Shown here piece by piece: positions 16,566 to 26,300 of a stretch of DNA of 64,000 nt (the first letter of the stretch is position 1; every line of letters begins with the position of its first letter). The notes under the pieces were generated by a model. The model saw nothing but the letters and a program-made list of their open reading frames with translations, was not told where the DNA came from and did not search any database. This DNA comes from Prolixibacteraceae bacterium (lineage in GTDB: Bacteria; Bacteroidota; Bacteroidia; Bacteroidales; Prolixibacteraceae): assembly GCA_023229575.1 (NCBI GenBank), contig JALNYZ010000001.1, positions 248,001 to 312,000 on the forward strand, given 5' to 3'. Made by a program: the position numbers and the translations under genes.

Positions 16566-16856
16566 ATGATATTAAACGATGCCGGCGAAATGATTGCAAA
16601 ATGGGATTACGAATTGGAAAACAAATATCCCGGAATTCGTTGTTGCGAAATGGTCGATTGATTTAAAACAATGACGACAAACGAATACATTCGCGGGGTT
16701 AAGAATCAGGGATAGAAACGGTTTGACGGAAATTTGTGGCAACGCAATTATTGGAAACATATAATCCAGGATGACGGTTCCTATTCCCGGATTGCCGCAT
16801 ATATTTTACAGAATCCATCCAAATGGAATGATGAACACTTAAATCCGAACAACTAA
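16566..16856 (+). pseudogene. Remnant of a REP-associated tyrosine transposase (RAYT, IS200-like)
   Basis: In one frame from ATG 16566 the translation reads LNDAGEMIAKW.YELENKYPGIR, then a TGA at 16659, then FKTMTTNEYIRGVKNQG, a TAG at 16713, then KRFDGNLWQRNYWKHIIQ and AAYILQNPSKWNDEHL, ending TAA at 16854. These are the N- and C-terminal parts of a Bacteroidota RAYT. The middle part with the HUH metal motif and the catalytic Tyr is deleted, and both stops fall where the family has Trp (TGG). RAYTs mobilise short REP palindromes; this copy is dead. Confidence 0.8.
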
Positions 16857-17010
16857 CGGGGTCATATACGGCATGGCGTTATTTACCATTTTGGAGAGAT
16901 TGAAAGAGAAGATTTTTAATTAATGAGGAAATTATCTCAAAGACAATTATTTTCTACAAACTGACTACCCAACCATTGAAGATAGATGTTGTGTGCAAAT
17001 TGTAAGCAAA
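16857..17010. other. Non-coding stretch after the RAYT remnant
   Basis: AT-rich sequence with no reading frame, repeat or promoter that can be supported. Confidence 0.5.
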
Positions 17011-17048
17011 TAAAAAACCACTTACTGAGACAATCTCCGTAAGTGGTT
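17011..17048 (-). terminator. Rho-independent terminator of the tRNA-Gly gene
   Basis: Read on the minus strand, AACCACTTAC and GTAAGTGGTT form a 10-base stem followed by six T residues. It lies 11 bases past the tRNA 3' end. Confidence 0.85.
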
Positions 17049-17058
17049 GATTATATTG

Positions 17059-17131
17059 AGCGGAAAACGAGATTCGAACTCGCGACCCTCAGCTTGGGAA
17101 GCTGATGCTCTACCGACTGAGCTACTTCCGC
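17059..17131 (-). tRNA. tRNA-Gly (anticodon CCC)
   Basis: The minus strand folds into a 73-base cloverleaf: acceptor strand GCGGAAG pairs with TTTCCGC, the D arm is GCTC..GAGC, the anticodon stem TCAGC/GCTGA encloses loop TTCCCAA, and the T arm carries GTTCGAATC. The loop gives anticodon CCC (Gly, codon GGG). The discriminator base is T, as in bacterial tRNA-Gly. The 3' CCA is not encoded. Confidence 0.93.
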
Positions 17132-17297
17132 TTATTTAAAAATGAAGGTACAAAATTATACTATTTTGGGAATTTTCACCATCATTTCTGCTCATTTTGG
17201 ATACATAGGTTGGATATTATTGGAATTTAAAGCTTATGATGGTAACAACAAGCCTGTTCTCCCGTAATAGTAGGGGTATAAAAATTCAATATTGGGA

Positions 17298-18020
17298 ATG
17301 GAAATAAACGATTACGCAAGTTATCCGGGTATAAAAAGCAGGATGGGTTTTATTAACGATGAGAAAAAAATTGACGAAAGCTTTTACAAAATAATTGAAA
17401 TAAGAGAATTAACAGACGAGACGTTTTCATTGAAATTACCAAAAGCCCGTTTTCAGTTCAAGGCAGGCCAGCATATTTCACTGCGCATTCATGGCAATCA
17501 TCAAAGCAGGGAGTATTCGGTCTACAGTGGTATCAACGATGAATACCTCGAAGTGTTGGTGAAGGAGGTGGAGAACGGCTATTTTACCCCAAGGCTCCGT
17601 AAACTGAAAGCCGGCGACCTGGTTGAAGTGAATGGTCCGTTTGGAAGATTTGGGATTGGACCAAGAGCCGCTGAAAACGGAAAATTCGTATTTATTGCCA
17701 GCGGAACAGGCATAGCACCATTCCGCAGCATGGTCCGGAGCTTTCCTGAACTGGATTACACGCTAATTCATGGCGTCCGCATTTCTAAGGAAGCCTACGA
17801 CAAAGATGAATATGATGCCGACCGCTATATACTCTGCACAAGCGGTGATTCCAAAGGTACTTATCACGGTAGGCTTACCGGCTATTTGAAAAACTGTTCG
17901 TTTGCAACTGAAACGCATTTCTATCTTTGCGGCAACAGCAATATGATTTTTGATGCCGTCGAAGTACTAAAGGAAATAGGATTTGAACGGGATCAAATAC
18001 ATTGTGAAGTGTACTTTTAA
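17298..18020 (+). CDS. Ferredoxin/flavodoxin-NADP(+) reductase-like flavoprotein
   Basis: About 240 residues with a FAD-binding barrel (REYSVYSG, the RxYS motif; GPFGRFG) and a NAD(P)-binding half (GTGIAPFRSMV, HGVR, YLCGNSNMIFD), ending CEVYF. It belongs to the ferredoxin-NADP reductase superfamily and should shuttle electrons between NAD(P)H and ferredoxin or flavodoxin in the cytoplasm. No [2Fe-2S] domain is attached. ATG 17298 is taken; a TTG two codons upstream and an ATG at 17343 are alternatives. It is 83 bases before miaB on the same strand. MiaB is a radical-SAM enzyme that needs such low-potential electrons, so a functional link is reasonable but not shown. Confidence 0.82.
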   Translation: MEINDYASYPGIKSRMGFINDEKKIDESFYKIIEIRELTDETFSLKLPKARFQFKAGQHISLRIHGNHQSREYSVYSGINDEYLEVLVKEVENGYFTPRLRKLKAGDLVEVNGPFGRFGIGPRAAENGKFVFIASGTGIAPFRSMVRSFPELDYTLIHGVRISKEAYDKDEYDADRYILCTSGDSKGTYHGRLTGYLKNCSFATETHFYLCGNSNMIFDAVEVLKEIGFERDQIHCEVYF

Positions 18021-18103
18021 TTGGAAAACTTCACGAATGGAGGACTAATTACACGAACGCAACTTGCATGTAAAGAGGCCACTAAAAAATTTATTTTATT
18101 ATA

Positions 18104-19453
18104 ATGAAGTATCATTTAATAACCCTTGGCTGCCAAATGAATCTTTCTGATAGCGAGAGAGTCAGCGCTGTATTGGAGGGAATGGGTTATACACGCACAG
18201 AAATCGAAGAGGAGGCCAACTTGCTTGGAATATTGGCCTGCTCGGTCAGACAAAAACCCATCGACAAGATATACAACAAGATAGCCCAATGGAACAAATG
18301 GAAAAACAGGCGCAACCTGATCACGTTTGTCTCGGGTTGCATTTTGCCCGCAGACAAGGAGAAATTTCTGAAGACATTTGACCTGATTTTTCAGATGAGC
18401 GAACTCGCCCAATTGCCCGATATGATCCGTGAATACGGAATTGTCACTCCTGCAGGGTTGAAACAACCAAAACCGTTGATGCCAAAAAATGAGCACATCA
18501 CGGAAATGTGGCATGTCAAACCCAAATATCAGTCAACCTACGAAGCATTTGTACCCATCCAGAACGGATGCGATAAGTTCTGTACGTTTTGCGCGGTACC
18601 CTATACCCGTGGACGCGAAGTTTCAAGACCATCCGCTGAAATTATTGAAGAGGTTCAACATCTTGTCAATCAAGGCTACAAATCCATCACACTTTTGGGC
18701 CAGAACGTTAACTCATACGGATTGGACAAGAACGGGGAAGAGATCAATTTTGCCGGACTTCTCCGCCAGATCGGCGAATTTGGGAAAATTTCAGGCGAAG
18801 AATTTTGGGTCTATTTTACCTCCCCGCATCCCCAGGATATGAACCGTGAGGTGATTGAAGTGATTGCTGCCTATGATTGTCTGGCCAAACAGATACACCT
18901 GCCGATGCAGAGCGGTGATGAGCGGGTGCTGATCAAAATGAACCGCCAGCATTCGATGGACAAATACCGCAGGATCATAGCCGATATTCGCGAACTTATA
19001 CCGCAGGCCACCCTCTTTACCGATATCATTGTCGGATTTACCGGCGAAGGCGAGGCTGAATTTCAGAATACCGTTGCCGCTATGAACGAATTCAGGTTTA
19101 ATATGGCCTATATCGCCATGTATTCGCCCCGTCCGGGAGCTGCCAGTTATCGCTGGGAAGATCAAGTGGCAACAGCCGACAAAAAAGACCGTTTTCACCG
19201 TTTGTCAGAGGTGATGAAAATCCACTCACACAAGTTCAATGATGCAATGGTAGGAAAAACATTCAGGGTACTTATCAATGGAACAGACCGAAAAACTGGC
19301 TTTTCGACCGGATTGTCCGAAGGAAAACTGATTGTCAGGATCGACAGGAGGGATGATTCCCTGATGGGGAAAATCGTAGATGTTCGGATTACATCGGCTG
19401 CTGATTTTTCTTTGAGCGGCAAGCTGCACCTGGAGCTCAGTAACAAGAATTAG
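18104..19453 (+). CDS. miaB: MiaB, tRNA-2-methylthio-N6-dimethylallyladenosine synthase
   Basis: A 449-residue methylthiotransferase. Three N-terminal cysteines (LGCQMN, LACSVRQ, SGCILP) bind the auxiliary cluster. The radical-SAM motif CDKFCTFCAVPYTRGRE binds the catalytic cluster. A TRAM domain forms the last 65 residues. MiaB adds a methylthio group to i6A37 of tRNAs reading UNN codons. The order of motifs and TRGRE favour MiaB over RimO, and mtaB follows separately. The usual NTCSVR is ILACSVR here. The gene probably shares a transcript with the upstream reductase, while a CGCAAAG repeat separates it from mtaB. Confidence 0.9.
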   Translation: MKYHLITLGCQMNLSDSERVSAVLEGMGYTRTEIEEEANLLGILACSVRQKPIDKIYNKIAQWNKWKNRRNLITFVSGCILPADKEKFLKTFDLIFQMSELAQLPDMIREYGIVTPAGLKQPKPLMPKNEHITEMWHVKPKYQSTYEAFVPIQNGCDKFCTFCAVPYTRGREVSRPSAEIIEEVQHLVNQGYKSITLLGQNVNSYGLDKNGEEINFAGLLRQIGEFGKISGEEFWVYFTSPHPQDMNREVIEVIAAYDCLAKQIHLPMQSGDERVLIKMNRQHSMDKYRRIIADIRELIPQATLFTDIIVGFTGEGEAEFQNTVAAMNEFRFNMAYIAMYSPRPGAASYRWEDQVATADKKDRFHRLSEVMKIHSHKFNDAMVGKTFRVLINGTDRKTGFSTGLSEGKLIVRIDRRDDSLMGKIVDVRITSAADFSLSGKLHLELSNKN

Positions 19454-19497
19454 GGTGATTAATATCTGGCAGTAGGTCAGTATTAAAAAAAAATCAC

Positions 19498-19577
19498 AAG
19501 AAAGTTCGCGCAAAGAAAAACCTCATAGGGGCGCAAAGTTCGGTTTTGATATCTTTGTGCCTTTCTTTGCGTGAAAT
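19498..19577. repeat. CGCAAAG-type inverted repeat (second copy)
   Basis: GTTCGCGCAAAGAAAAA near 19505 and CTTTCTTTGCGTGAA near 19561-19576 are imperfect complements around an inner GGCGCAAAG/CTTTGTGCC pair. Same family as 7165-7264 and 26807-26904. It fills most of the gap between miaB and mtaB. Confidence 0.7.
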
Positions 19578-19607
19578 AATAGAGTTACTAAAGAGAGAGA
19601 TAATAAC

Positions 19608-20921
19608 GTGGTTATAAACGATAAAAAGAAAGTAGCTTTTAAAACCCTCGGCTGTCGGCTCAATCAATACGAAACCGATGCGTTGGTTACCAATTTTGAT
19701 GAAGCCGGGTACCAACTTGTAGGCTTTGACGAATCGCCCGATGTGGTGATCGTCAATACCTGTACGGTAACCAACCAGAGCGACCAAAAATCCAGGACGG
19801 TGATTAGCCAGGCTGCCCGTAAAAACAGAGAGGCAGTAGTGGTGGTTACTGGTTGCATGGCCAACAATTTCAAGGAAAAACTCGAAAGCCAGGAGAATGT
19901 TACCTTTGTAGTCGAAAACAATCGTAAAAGCTCTATACTATCTCTGGTCGAGGCCCATTTTACGGGCGAAATCATTCATCCCAACCAATTGCCACAGGAT
20001 GTTTTCAGGTATGAACCGGTACGTAAAAGCCTGCACACCCGCAGCGCCGTTAAGATTCAGGATGGCTGCGACAATTTCTGCACTTTCTGCATCATCCCAA
20101 TGGTCCGGGGCAGGGCTGCATCTCGTCCGGTAGTGGAAGTGCTGGAAAATGTACGCAAAACTATTGAAAACGGGTTCAAGGAAATTGTGATCACCGGCGT
20201 CAACATAGGCCGATATGAAGATGGGGAGGCCCGCTTTGAAGATTTGCTGTCCATGATACTGGAAGTTCCGGGCGATTTCCGGGTACGGATTTCATCGCTC
20301 GAACCCGATGGATTTAGCGACCAATTTGTAGATCTGTTTTCCCATCCGAAACTAATGCCACACCTGCACCTTTGTTTGCAAAGCGGTTCAGAAAAAACAC
20401 TGATGCGCATGCGCAGAATGTATGATGTGGAACAATTCCGTAAAACAGTCCGGAAGTTCCGTTCAGTGTACCCTGATTTTAATTTCACGACTGATATTAT
20501 AGTTGGTTTTCCAGGTGAAACTGAGGAAGATTTTAAGCAAACGCTTGAAGCTGTTGAGGAGTTTGGCTTCAGCCATGTTCACACCTTCAAATATTCTGTC
20601 CGGACAGGAACGCGCGCCGAAAAACTTGACAATCATGTTCCTGAAAAAATTAAGAATGAACGGTCAGCCCGGATCCGTCAACTTTCTATTGAGAACAAGC
20701 AGAGGTACTACCAAAGCCTTATCGGGAAAAACCAGGAAATATTGGTGGAGAAAACAATGAAAAACAAAGCCTCCGGTTACGGAGATTTGTATGTTCCGGT
20801 TGAATTTCACGCCAAAGAGATTCAGAAAAACACTATTCAGACCGTCAAACTGACCGGTTTGTCGGGTGAAGGCGAAAAATTGGTTTTGGTGGGCGAATTA
20901 CTGGATAATAAATCAAATTAG
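19608..20921 (+). CDS. mtaB: MtaB, tRNA t6A37 methylthiotransferase
   Basis: A 437-residue methylthiotransferase, paralogous to the upstream MiaB. The N-terminal cysteines lie in TLGCRLNQYETD, NTCTVTNQSDQKSR and VTGCMA, wording characteristic of MtaB. The radical-SAM motif is CDNFCTFCIIPMVRGRAASRP, and a TRAM-like C-terminus completes it. MtaB converts t6A37 to ms2t6A37 in tRNAs reading ANN codons such as Lys. The start is taken as GTG at 19608 because no ATG precedes the conserved KKVAFKTLGCR segment. Tandem miaB-mtaB places both A37 thiomethylations at one locus. Confidence 0.9.
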   Translation: MVINDKKKVAFKTLGCRLNQYETDALVTNFDEAGYQLVGFDESPDVVIVNTCTVTNQSDQKSRTVISQAARKNREAVVVVTGCMANNFKEKLESQENVTFVVENNRKSSILSLVEAHFTGEIIHPNQLPQDVFRYEPVRKSLHTRSAVKIQDGCDNFCTFCIIPMVRGRAASRPVVEVLENVRKTIENGFKEIVITGVNIGRYEDGEARFEDLLSMILEVPGDFRVRISSLEPDGFSDQFVDLFSHPKLMPHLHLCLQSGSEKTLMRMRRMYDVEQFRKTVRKFRSVYPDFNFTTDIIVGFPGETEEDFKQTLEAVEEFGFSHVHTFKYSVRTGTRAEKLDNHVPEKIKNERSARIRQLSIENKQRYYQSLIGKNQEILVEKTMKNKASGYGDLYVPVEFHAKEIQKNTIQTVKLTGLSGEGEKLVLVGELLDNKSN

Positions 20922-21262
20922 CCAATTCAAAAAGAGGCAATTTTACATGATGCTCTCCTACTAATACCGGCCAATCAGAATGGGGTCGGATGCCCTATAC
21001 TCTCTGCTCTCTGCCCCCCCTTCTACAAGCTCAGGAACCGACTTACCCTTATTTATTCGACTCCCATCACCCCTCGGCTTCGCTCGGGGACCGGAGACCT
21101 TGTCGCTATTTTTGCCCCTTCGGCTCCGCTCAGGAACCGTGATCACCGTTTCATTGTTTCCCCGCTTCATTTATGCCCTTCAACAAACTCAGTGCAGTGC
21201 AGCTCAGTGTGCATTCTCAGGTCTCCGACCTCCCTACTCTATGCACACCATGCTCTCTGCTT
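20922..21262. repeat. Gene-free region with CTTCG/CTCAGG-type repeats
   Basis: No gene is supported. Between 21010 and 21195 the words CTCAGGAACCG, CCCCTCGGCTTCGCTCGG, CCCTTCGGCTCCGCTCAGG and CCCTTCAACAAACTCAGTG occur, variants of one dispersed repeat also seen at 33114-33139 and 45924-46010. Outside these, low-complexity CT-rich sequence follows. The region lies between convergent mtaB and argS. Confidence 0.65.
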
Positions 21263-23056
21263 TTACATCCGCTCCGGCACCTCTATTCCCAGTAACGAAA
21301 ATCCGTTTTTTATCACCTTGCCAACTGTTTGGGCGACAACAAGCCTGAAGTCTCGGATGGCGAGGTCGGGTTCGTTCAAAATGGAATGGTCGTGGTAGAA
21401 GGAGTTGAACTCTTTTACCAGATCATAGACATAATTGGCCACAACTGCCGGACTGTGTGACTTTCCTGCCTCCTTGACAACCTCCGGAAAAAGAGAAATA
21501 ATCTTCAATAGACTACGCTCCTGGTCGTTTAAAGAGACAGTTTCCGCTTTTGCCGGAATAGCAATGGCCGTATCATTTGCCTTACGGAGGATGCTTTGAA
21601 TCCTGGCATAGGTATATTGGATAAATGGTCCGGTATTGCCGTTGAAGTCGATCGACTCTTCCGGATTGAAGGTCATCGTCTTCTTCGGATCGACTTTCAG
21701 AATAAAGTATTTCAGCGCACCCAAAGCTACGATATGGTAGATGTGCTCTTTTTCGGCTTCGTTGTAACCCTCGAGTTTACCCAACTCCATGGAGACGGAA
21801 CGGGCTACATCGATCATCCCGGCTACCAGATCATCGGCATCCACCACGGTTCCTTCGCGCGATTTCATCCGGCCGTTGGGCAGCTCCACCATTCCGTATG
21901 AAAAATGGTATAGATCACTCCCCCATTTGTATCCAAGTTTATCGAGCAGTAGCGAAAGTACCTGAAAATGGTAGATTTGCTCATTACCAACCACATAGAT
22001 CATGTGATCGATGGGATAATCGCGGTAGCGAAGCTGGGCCGTTCCTATATCCTGGGTGATGTACACGGAAGTACCATCCGAGCGGAGCAGGATCTTTCTG
22101 TCGAGTCCCTCCTTTTCGAGGTTGGCCCAGACAGAGCCATCACTTTCCTGCTGGAAGATGCCCTCTTTGACACCGCGCAATACCTCATCGCGGCCTATCG
22201 TGTAAGTATCCGATTCGTAATAGATTTTGTCGAAGTCTACACCGAGGGTCTTGTATGTCTCATCGAAACCGGCATAGACCCAGCCATTCATCGTTCTCCA
22301 CAACTGGCGGACTTCAGGATCGTTGGCCTCCCATCTGATCAACATCTCACGGGTCTCCACAATGGAGGGCGCCTCCTCCTTGGCCTGCTCTTCATTTCTT
22401 CCGGCAGCCACTAAATCTGCAATCTCACTTTTGTATTGTTGATCGAACTTGACATAGTACTCCCCTACCAGGTGATCGCCCTTCTTACCATTCGTCTCAG
22501 GAGTCTCGCCGTTGCCAAACTTCAGCCAGGCTACCATCGATTTACAGATATGGACACCGCGGTCGTTGACAATATTGGTCTTGACCACCTTGTAGCCATT
22601 GGCCTTCATCACCTCTGCCAACGAAAAACCAAGCAGGTTGTTGCGGATATGGCCCAGATGCAGGGGTTTGTTGGTGTTGGGAGAGGAATATTCGATCATG
22701 ACCAACTCGGACTTTTCAGTCTTAGGAACGAATCCGAACCGGTCATCAGGAATTGCTTCGTTGAGCCTGTCAATCCAGAACGTATTATCAATCACCAGGT
22801 TTAGGAAACCCTTGACTACGTTGAATTTCGAAACTTCTGCCACATTGGCGACAAGGTATTCGCCGATCTCCTGGCCGGTCGCTTCCGGTGATTTTTTGGA
22901 TATTTTCAGGAATGGGAAAACCATAACGGTCTGATCGCCTTCAAACTCACTCCTGGTAAGCTGTACCTGAACCTGAGCCGGATCAACCGGCTGTCCGTAA
23001 AGGGAATTGATTGCGGCTGCAACCTGGTCTTTTAAAATAAGTTCTAAATTCATCAA
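21263..23056 (-). CDS. argS: ArgS, arginyl-tRNA synthetase
   Basis: A 597-residue class I aminoacyl-tRNA synthetase. An N-terminal additional domain (about residues 1-110) precedes the HIGH motif, here HLGH in NKPLHLGHIRNN. The KMSK equivalent is MKSREG in GRMKSREGTVVDADDL, as usual for bacterial ArgRS lacking canonical KMSK. The C-terminal DALR anticodon-binding domain (YTYARIQSIL, AQTVGKVIKNGFSLLGIEVPERM) is complete. It charges tRNA-Arg in the cytoplasm and is essential. Two adjacent ATG codons begin the gene; the first is given. It is convergent with mtaB. Confidence 0.96.
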   Translation of the reverse strand: MMNLELILKDQVAAAINSLYGQPVDPAQVQVQLTRSEFEGDQTVMVFPFLKISKKSPEATGQEIGEYLVANVAEVSKFNVVKGFLNLVIDNTFWIDRLNEAIPDDRFGFVPKTEKSELVMIEYSSPNTNKPLHLGHIRNNLLGFSLAEVMKANGYKVVKTNIVNDRGVHICKSMVAWLKFGNGETPETNGKKGDHLVGEYYVKFDQQYKSEIADLVAAGRNEEQAKEEAPSIVETREMLIRWEANDPEVRQLWRTMNGWVYAGFDETYKTLGVDFDKIYYESDTYTIGRDEVLRGVKEGIFQQESDGSVWANLEKEGLDRKILLRSDGTSVYITQDIGTAQLRYRDYPIDHMIYVVGNEQIYHFQVLSLLLDKLGYKWGSDLYHFSYGMVELPNGRMKSREGTVVDADDLVAGMIDVARSVSMELGKLEGYNEAEKEHIYHIVALGALKYFILKVDPKKTMTFNPEESIDFNGNTGPFIQYTYARIQSILRKANDTAIAIPAKAETVSLNDQERSLLKIISLFPEVVKEAGKSHSPAVVANYVYDLVKEFNSFYHDHSILNEPDLAIRDFRLVVAQTVGKVIKNGFSLLGIEVPERM

Positions 23057-23381
23057 CCTAATTTGAAAATTGGAAAATGTGAAAATTATGAACGCCGCAA
23101 ATTTACGATTATCTGACGGAAATAGACCTGTATAAATCAGAGACTTTTCAATTTATTGTTGAATTGCATTCCTCATTTCACCACATAGGCACATAGGTCA
23201 CAGTAGGAGCTATGTGTACTATGTGCCTATGTGGTAAATATAAAAACCCAGGGACCAGCATTGCTTTGTCCCCGGGTTCAAATATCGAATTACAATCGGT
23301 TATAAATGAATCTGTGGCAGCAACAACCACTATCAGTCAAGTCGTGCTCATTTCCACATTTCCCAATTTTCACATTAATTT
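23057..23381. other. Intergenic region between argS and the DUF1080 gene
   Basis: Apart from the hairpin at 23181-23234 and two copies of a GGAAAATGTG/CACATTTTCC repeat (23062-23086 and 23350-23377), nothing is recognised. A frame across the hairpin is not credible as a gene. Confidence 0.5.
23181..23234. repeat. Perfect 16-base inverted repeat CCACATAGGCACATAG
   Basis: CCACATAGGCACATAG (23181-23196) and its exact complement (23219-23234) flank a 22-base loop that itself contains ATGTG/CACAT-like words. It may terminate the DUF1080 transcript, but its form matches the other dispersed palindromes of this genome. Confidence 0.65.
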
Positions 23382-26300
23382 CTATTGCTCTTTTACCCTG
23401 ATATTTCTGAACTTCACGATGGATCCATGTCCGAGAAAACCAATATGACCAGTGGTGCGCAGCAATCCGGGATGTTCTCTGTGATCGAGCGTTCCGTTTC
23501 GGCTAGCGGTGGCAATATCCCCATCGGTAATGACGTTTCCATTGAGAATCACTTTCACGTTGTTGCCCTTCACAACCACCTCTTCATAGTTCCATTCCCC
23601 GGTAGGTTTTAAAGATCCCCGTTTGGCAGGAATCACACCGTAAACTGAACCATGGTATTGATAAGGCTGTAACTGAGCGTATATCGGGGCATCATCGTCA
23701 AGAATCTGAAGCTCCATTCCTATGTATGCCGCATCTCCCTGCAATGGGGCCCGGATGCCGAGACCGTTGTTGGCCCCTGGTGTCAACTGGAATTCAAACC
23801 GGAAGGTAAAATCCTTGTATTCACCCTGCGTGAACAGGTTTCCATGGGATGGCCCATTGTCAATATTGAGTACAATCTCGCCGTTTTTAACTTCATAATC
23901 AACCGTATTCCCGGTCCAACCGTCGAAATTGATGCCGTTGAAAAGTGGAACAAATCCCTCCTTTTGCTCTTCAGCCGAAAGTACATAGTGGTTGTCGTTG
24001 ATCTCGTTTACATAGATGTCGCGGAAGGCAAGATCTGTGCCGTGCGCCTGTAGTTCGATGGCTTCCTTCGGGAAGATAGAAATCGAACGATCCCAGTAAT
24101 TTTCGAGTGGAACCTGGTCGACGACCAATACACCGTTCAAAATTACTGTTACCTTTTCCCCGACCATCTTGATGTAGAAATGGTTCCATTCACCAACTGG
24201 ATTGTCAGCAACTTTCAAAGGGGTACTCCTGTATTTGGCGTTGTTGTAAAGACCACCCGATCCGACCTGGGCTCCTACCTCAACCCTGGAAGTATCCCAT
24301 ATCTGAACCTGCGGGGATCCCCTGAGGTAGATACCACTATCGCCCTTTTTGGTGATGCGCCAATCAACGATCATCTCAAAATCACCATACTGTTTTTCGG
24401 AGCACAGATTGTCGCCTGATCCGCTGAAAACAATCGAATTATCTTTGACACTCCAGAGTTTTGCTGCTTTGGCATTGGCATCGATTTGTTTGGTGGCCAG
24501 CTCTTTTTCGGTCATTTTTGCCCTTGTGACCGGATTTCCGACCAATCCCTTCCAACCAGTAAGGTCTTTCCCGTTGAACATGGGCACGTATCCCTTCTCA
24601 TCAGGCATTGAAGCCAGGTATTTTTTGACCTTTTCCTTATCGTAATCACTCTCTGCCCCTTTCAAAAGATTTGCAGATTTAGATAATGCAGCTCTGACGA
24701 TTTCTCCCTTTAAACCCACCGTCTTACCAGAACCAGGCAAAGCAATCTGAATAATTGAATTGGCTGCATCGGTTTGAAGCGCATTGTCATCAAGGAAATT
24801 GGCAGTATAAAGGAGGGCTGCAAAGGTCTTCAGATCTCCCAGTCTGTCAATTAACATCAATTTCTGCTCGTCGCTTTGTGCCAGTGGCATCAACTTGCGG
24901 TATTGCAACAATTTTTGATCTTCAGGAACTACGGGAGTAGAAACAAGGCCGATAAAACCTTTGAAGGCCCTGGCCTGGTAATTGGGATTGACCGAACAAA
25001 TCTGGTACAGGGCATCGGATGCATCGGCGTTGTTCCACTTCAGCAATGCATTGAAGGCTGTCTCTTTGATCGCCTGATCCCCAGATCCAAAGGCATCAAC
25101 GACCTGTTTCAGGGCATTACGACCTCCCAGCCTGGAGAAGATTTCGAGGGTACGGCCAGGATCATTCATTTTGCTTAATTCAGCAATAAACTTGCCTGTC
25201 TCTTCTTTGTCTAGACCCGAACCGGCATGAATCAAAGAAAGTTGAACTGCCGAGATCTGCTCTTTTGTGGATGCTTTCTTCAAAAGATCCAGTAGTACGG
25301 GAATATTTTCTTCGCTCGACAAATTCTTTAGTGCAGTATAGGCAGCAATTGAAATATCCTGGTCTTTGTTCGCGGCTAGTCCAACCATTTTATCGAAACT
25401 CCCGTTGCCCGCCTTTGTTCCAATCAGCTTAATGATCTCTACTTTTGCAGCCTTTGGAGCGCCATCCAGCGCAAGTGCCAAACGGTTCAAATGAGCAGCA
25501 TCCAGCCTGCGGGAAAGCGCTTTCGAGGTTGTTGCAGCGTCCTGTCCTTTGATCAAATGGTCTTCAAGTACTGTTACAGCAGCGGGTACCCTGATGTTTG
25601 ACAGGGCGTTGATTGCAGCAATTCTAACCTCTTCCGATGGGTCAGAAAGATATGATTCAAAGGCAGCCATCAGATCTTTACAACCTTTGCGTCCGAGCAT
25701 CCCAACAATTTCGGCCCTTTTTTCGCCGGCGACGGCTTTCGATTTTGCGATCCACTGACGGGTCACGGCCACATCAGATGACGCGGCAGCCATATTCATC
25801 ACACCGGCCCGATATGCCTTGTCCGCATTATCAAACTCCTTCAACAGCAGTGGCAATGCTTCATTGCCCCAATATTTTGCCTTTATGGCAAGTGCGGCAG
25901 AGCGGTACTGCAATTGTGACTTCTCATTGCAGTTGGTCAGTAGTGTTGTGACAACTTTGTCGCAGAGCGCAAGATCTCCCTTGGCACCCAGTTGACCAGC
26001 ATAAGTAATCAATGAGGAGACAATCCCGGTAGGCTCGTAAATGTATTTTGCTTTGGCAGCCTTGTCGGTTAAAAAGGCGAAACTCTCCCTGGATGCGATT
26101 TGGGCCACTGCTTCCAGTACCACCCTTTGCAATCTGGCATCTGCACTTCCCATCTTTGTGATCAGGATGGGATTGGCTGCTTCGATCCTCATCTGGCCGA
26201 CAGCCTTGGCAAGGGCCAGGGCAGCTATTCCTTTTGAACCCTCCAGTTTTTTCAAAAGGACGTCGCCTGCAGAGGGAGTTCCAACCGCCAGCAATACCTT

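Noticed and set aside
20980..21348. Plus-strand frame of 122 codons after mtaB
   Set aside because: It translates repeat sequence and the antisense end of argS.
23212..23448. Plus-strand frame of 78 codons between argS and the DUF1080 gene
   Set aside because: It starts in a hairpin repeat, overlaps the end of a certain gene, and has no protein-like features.
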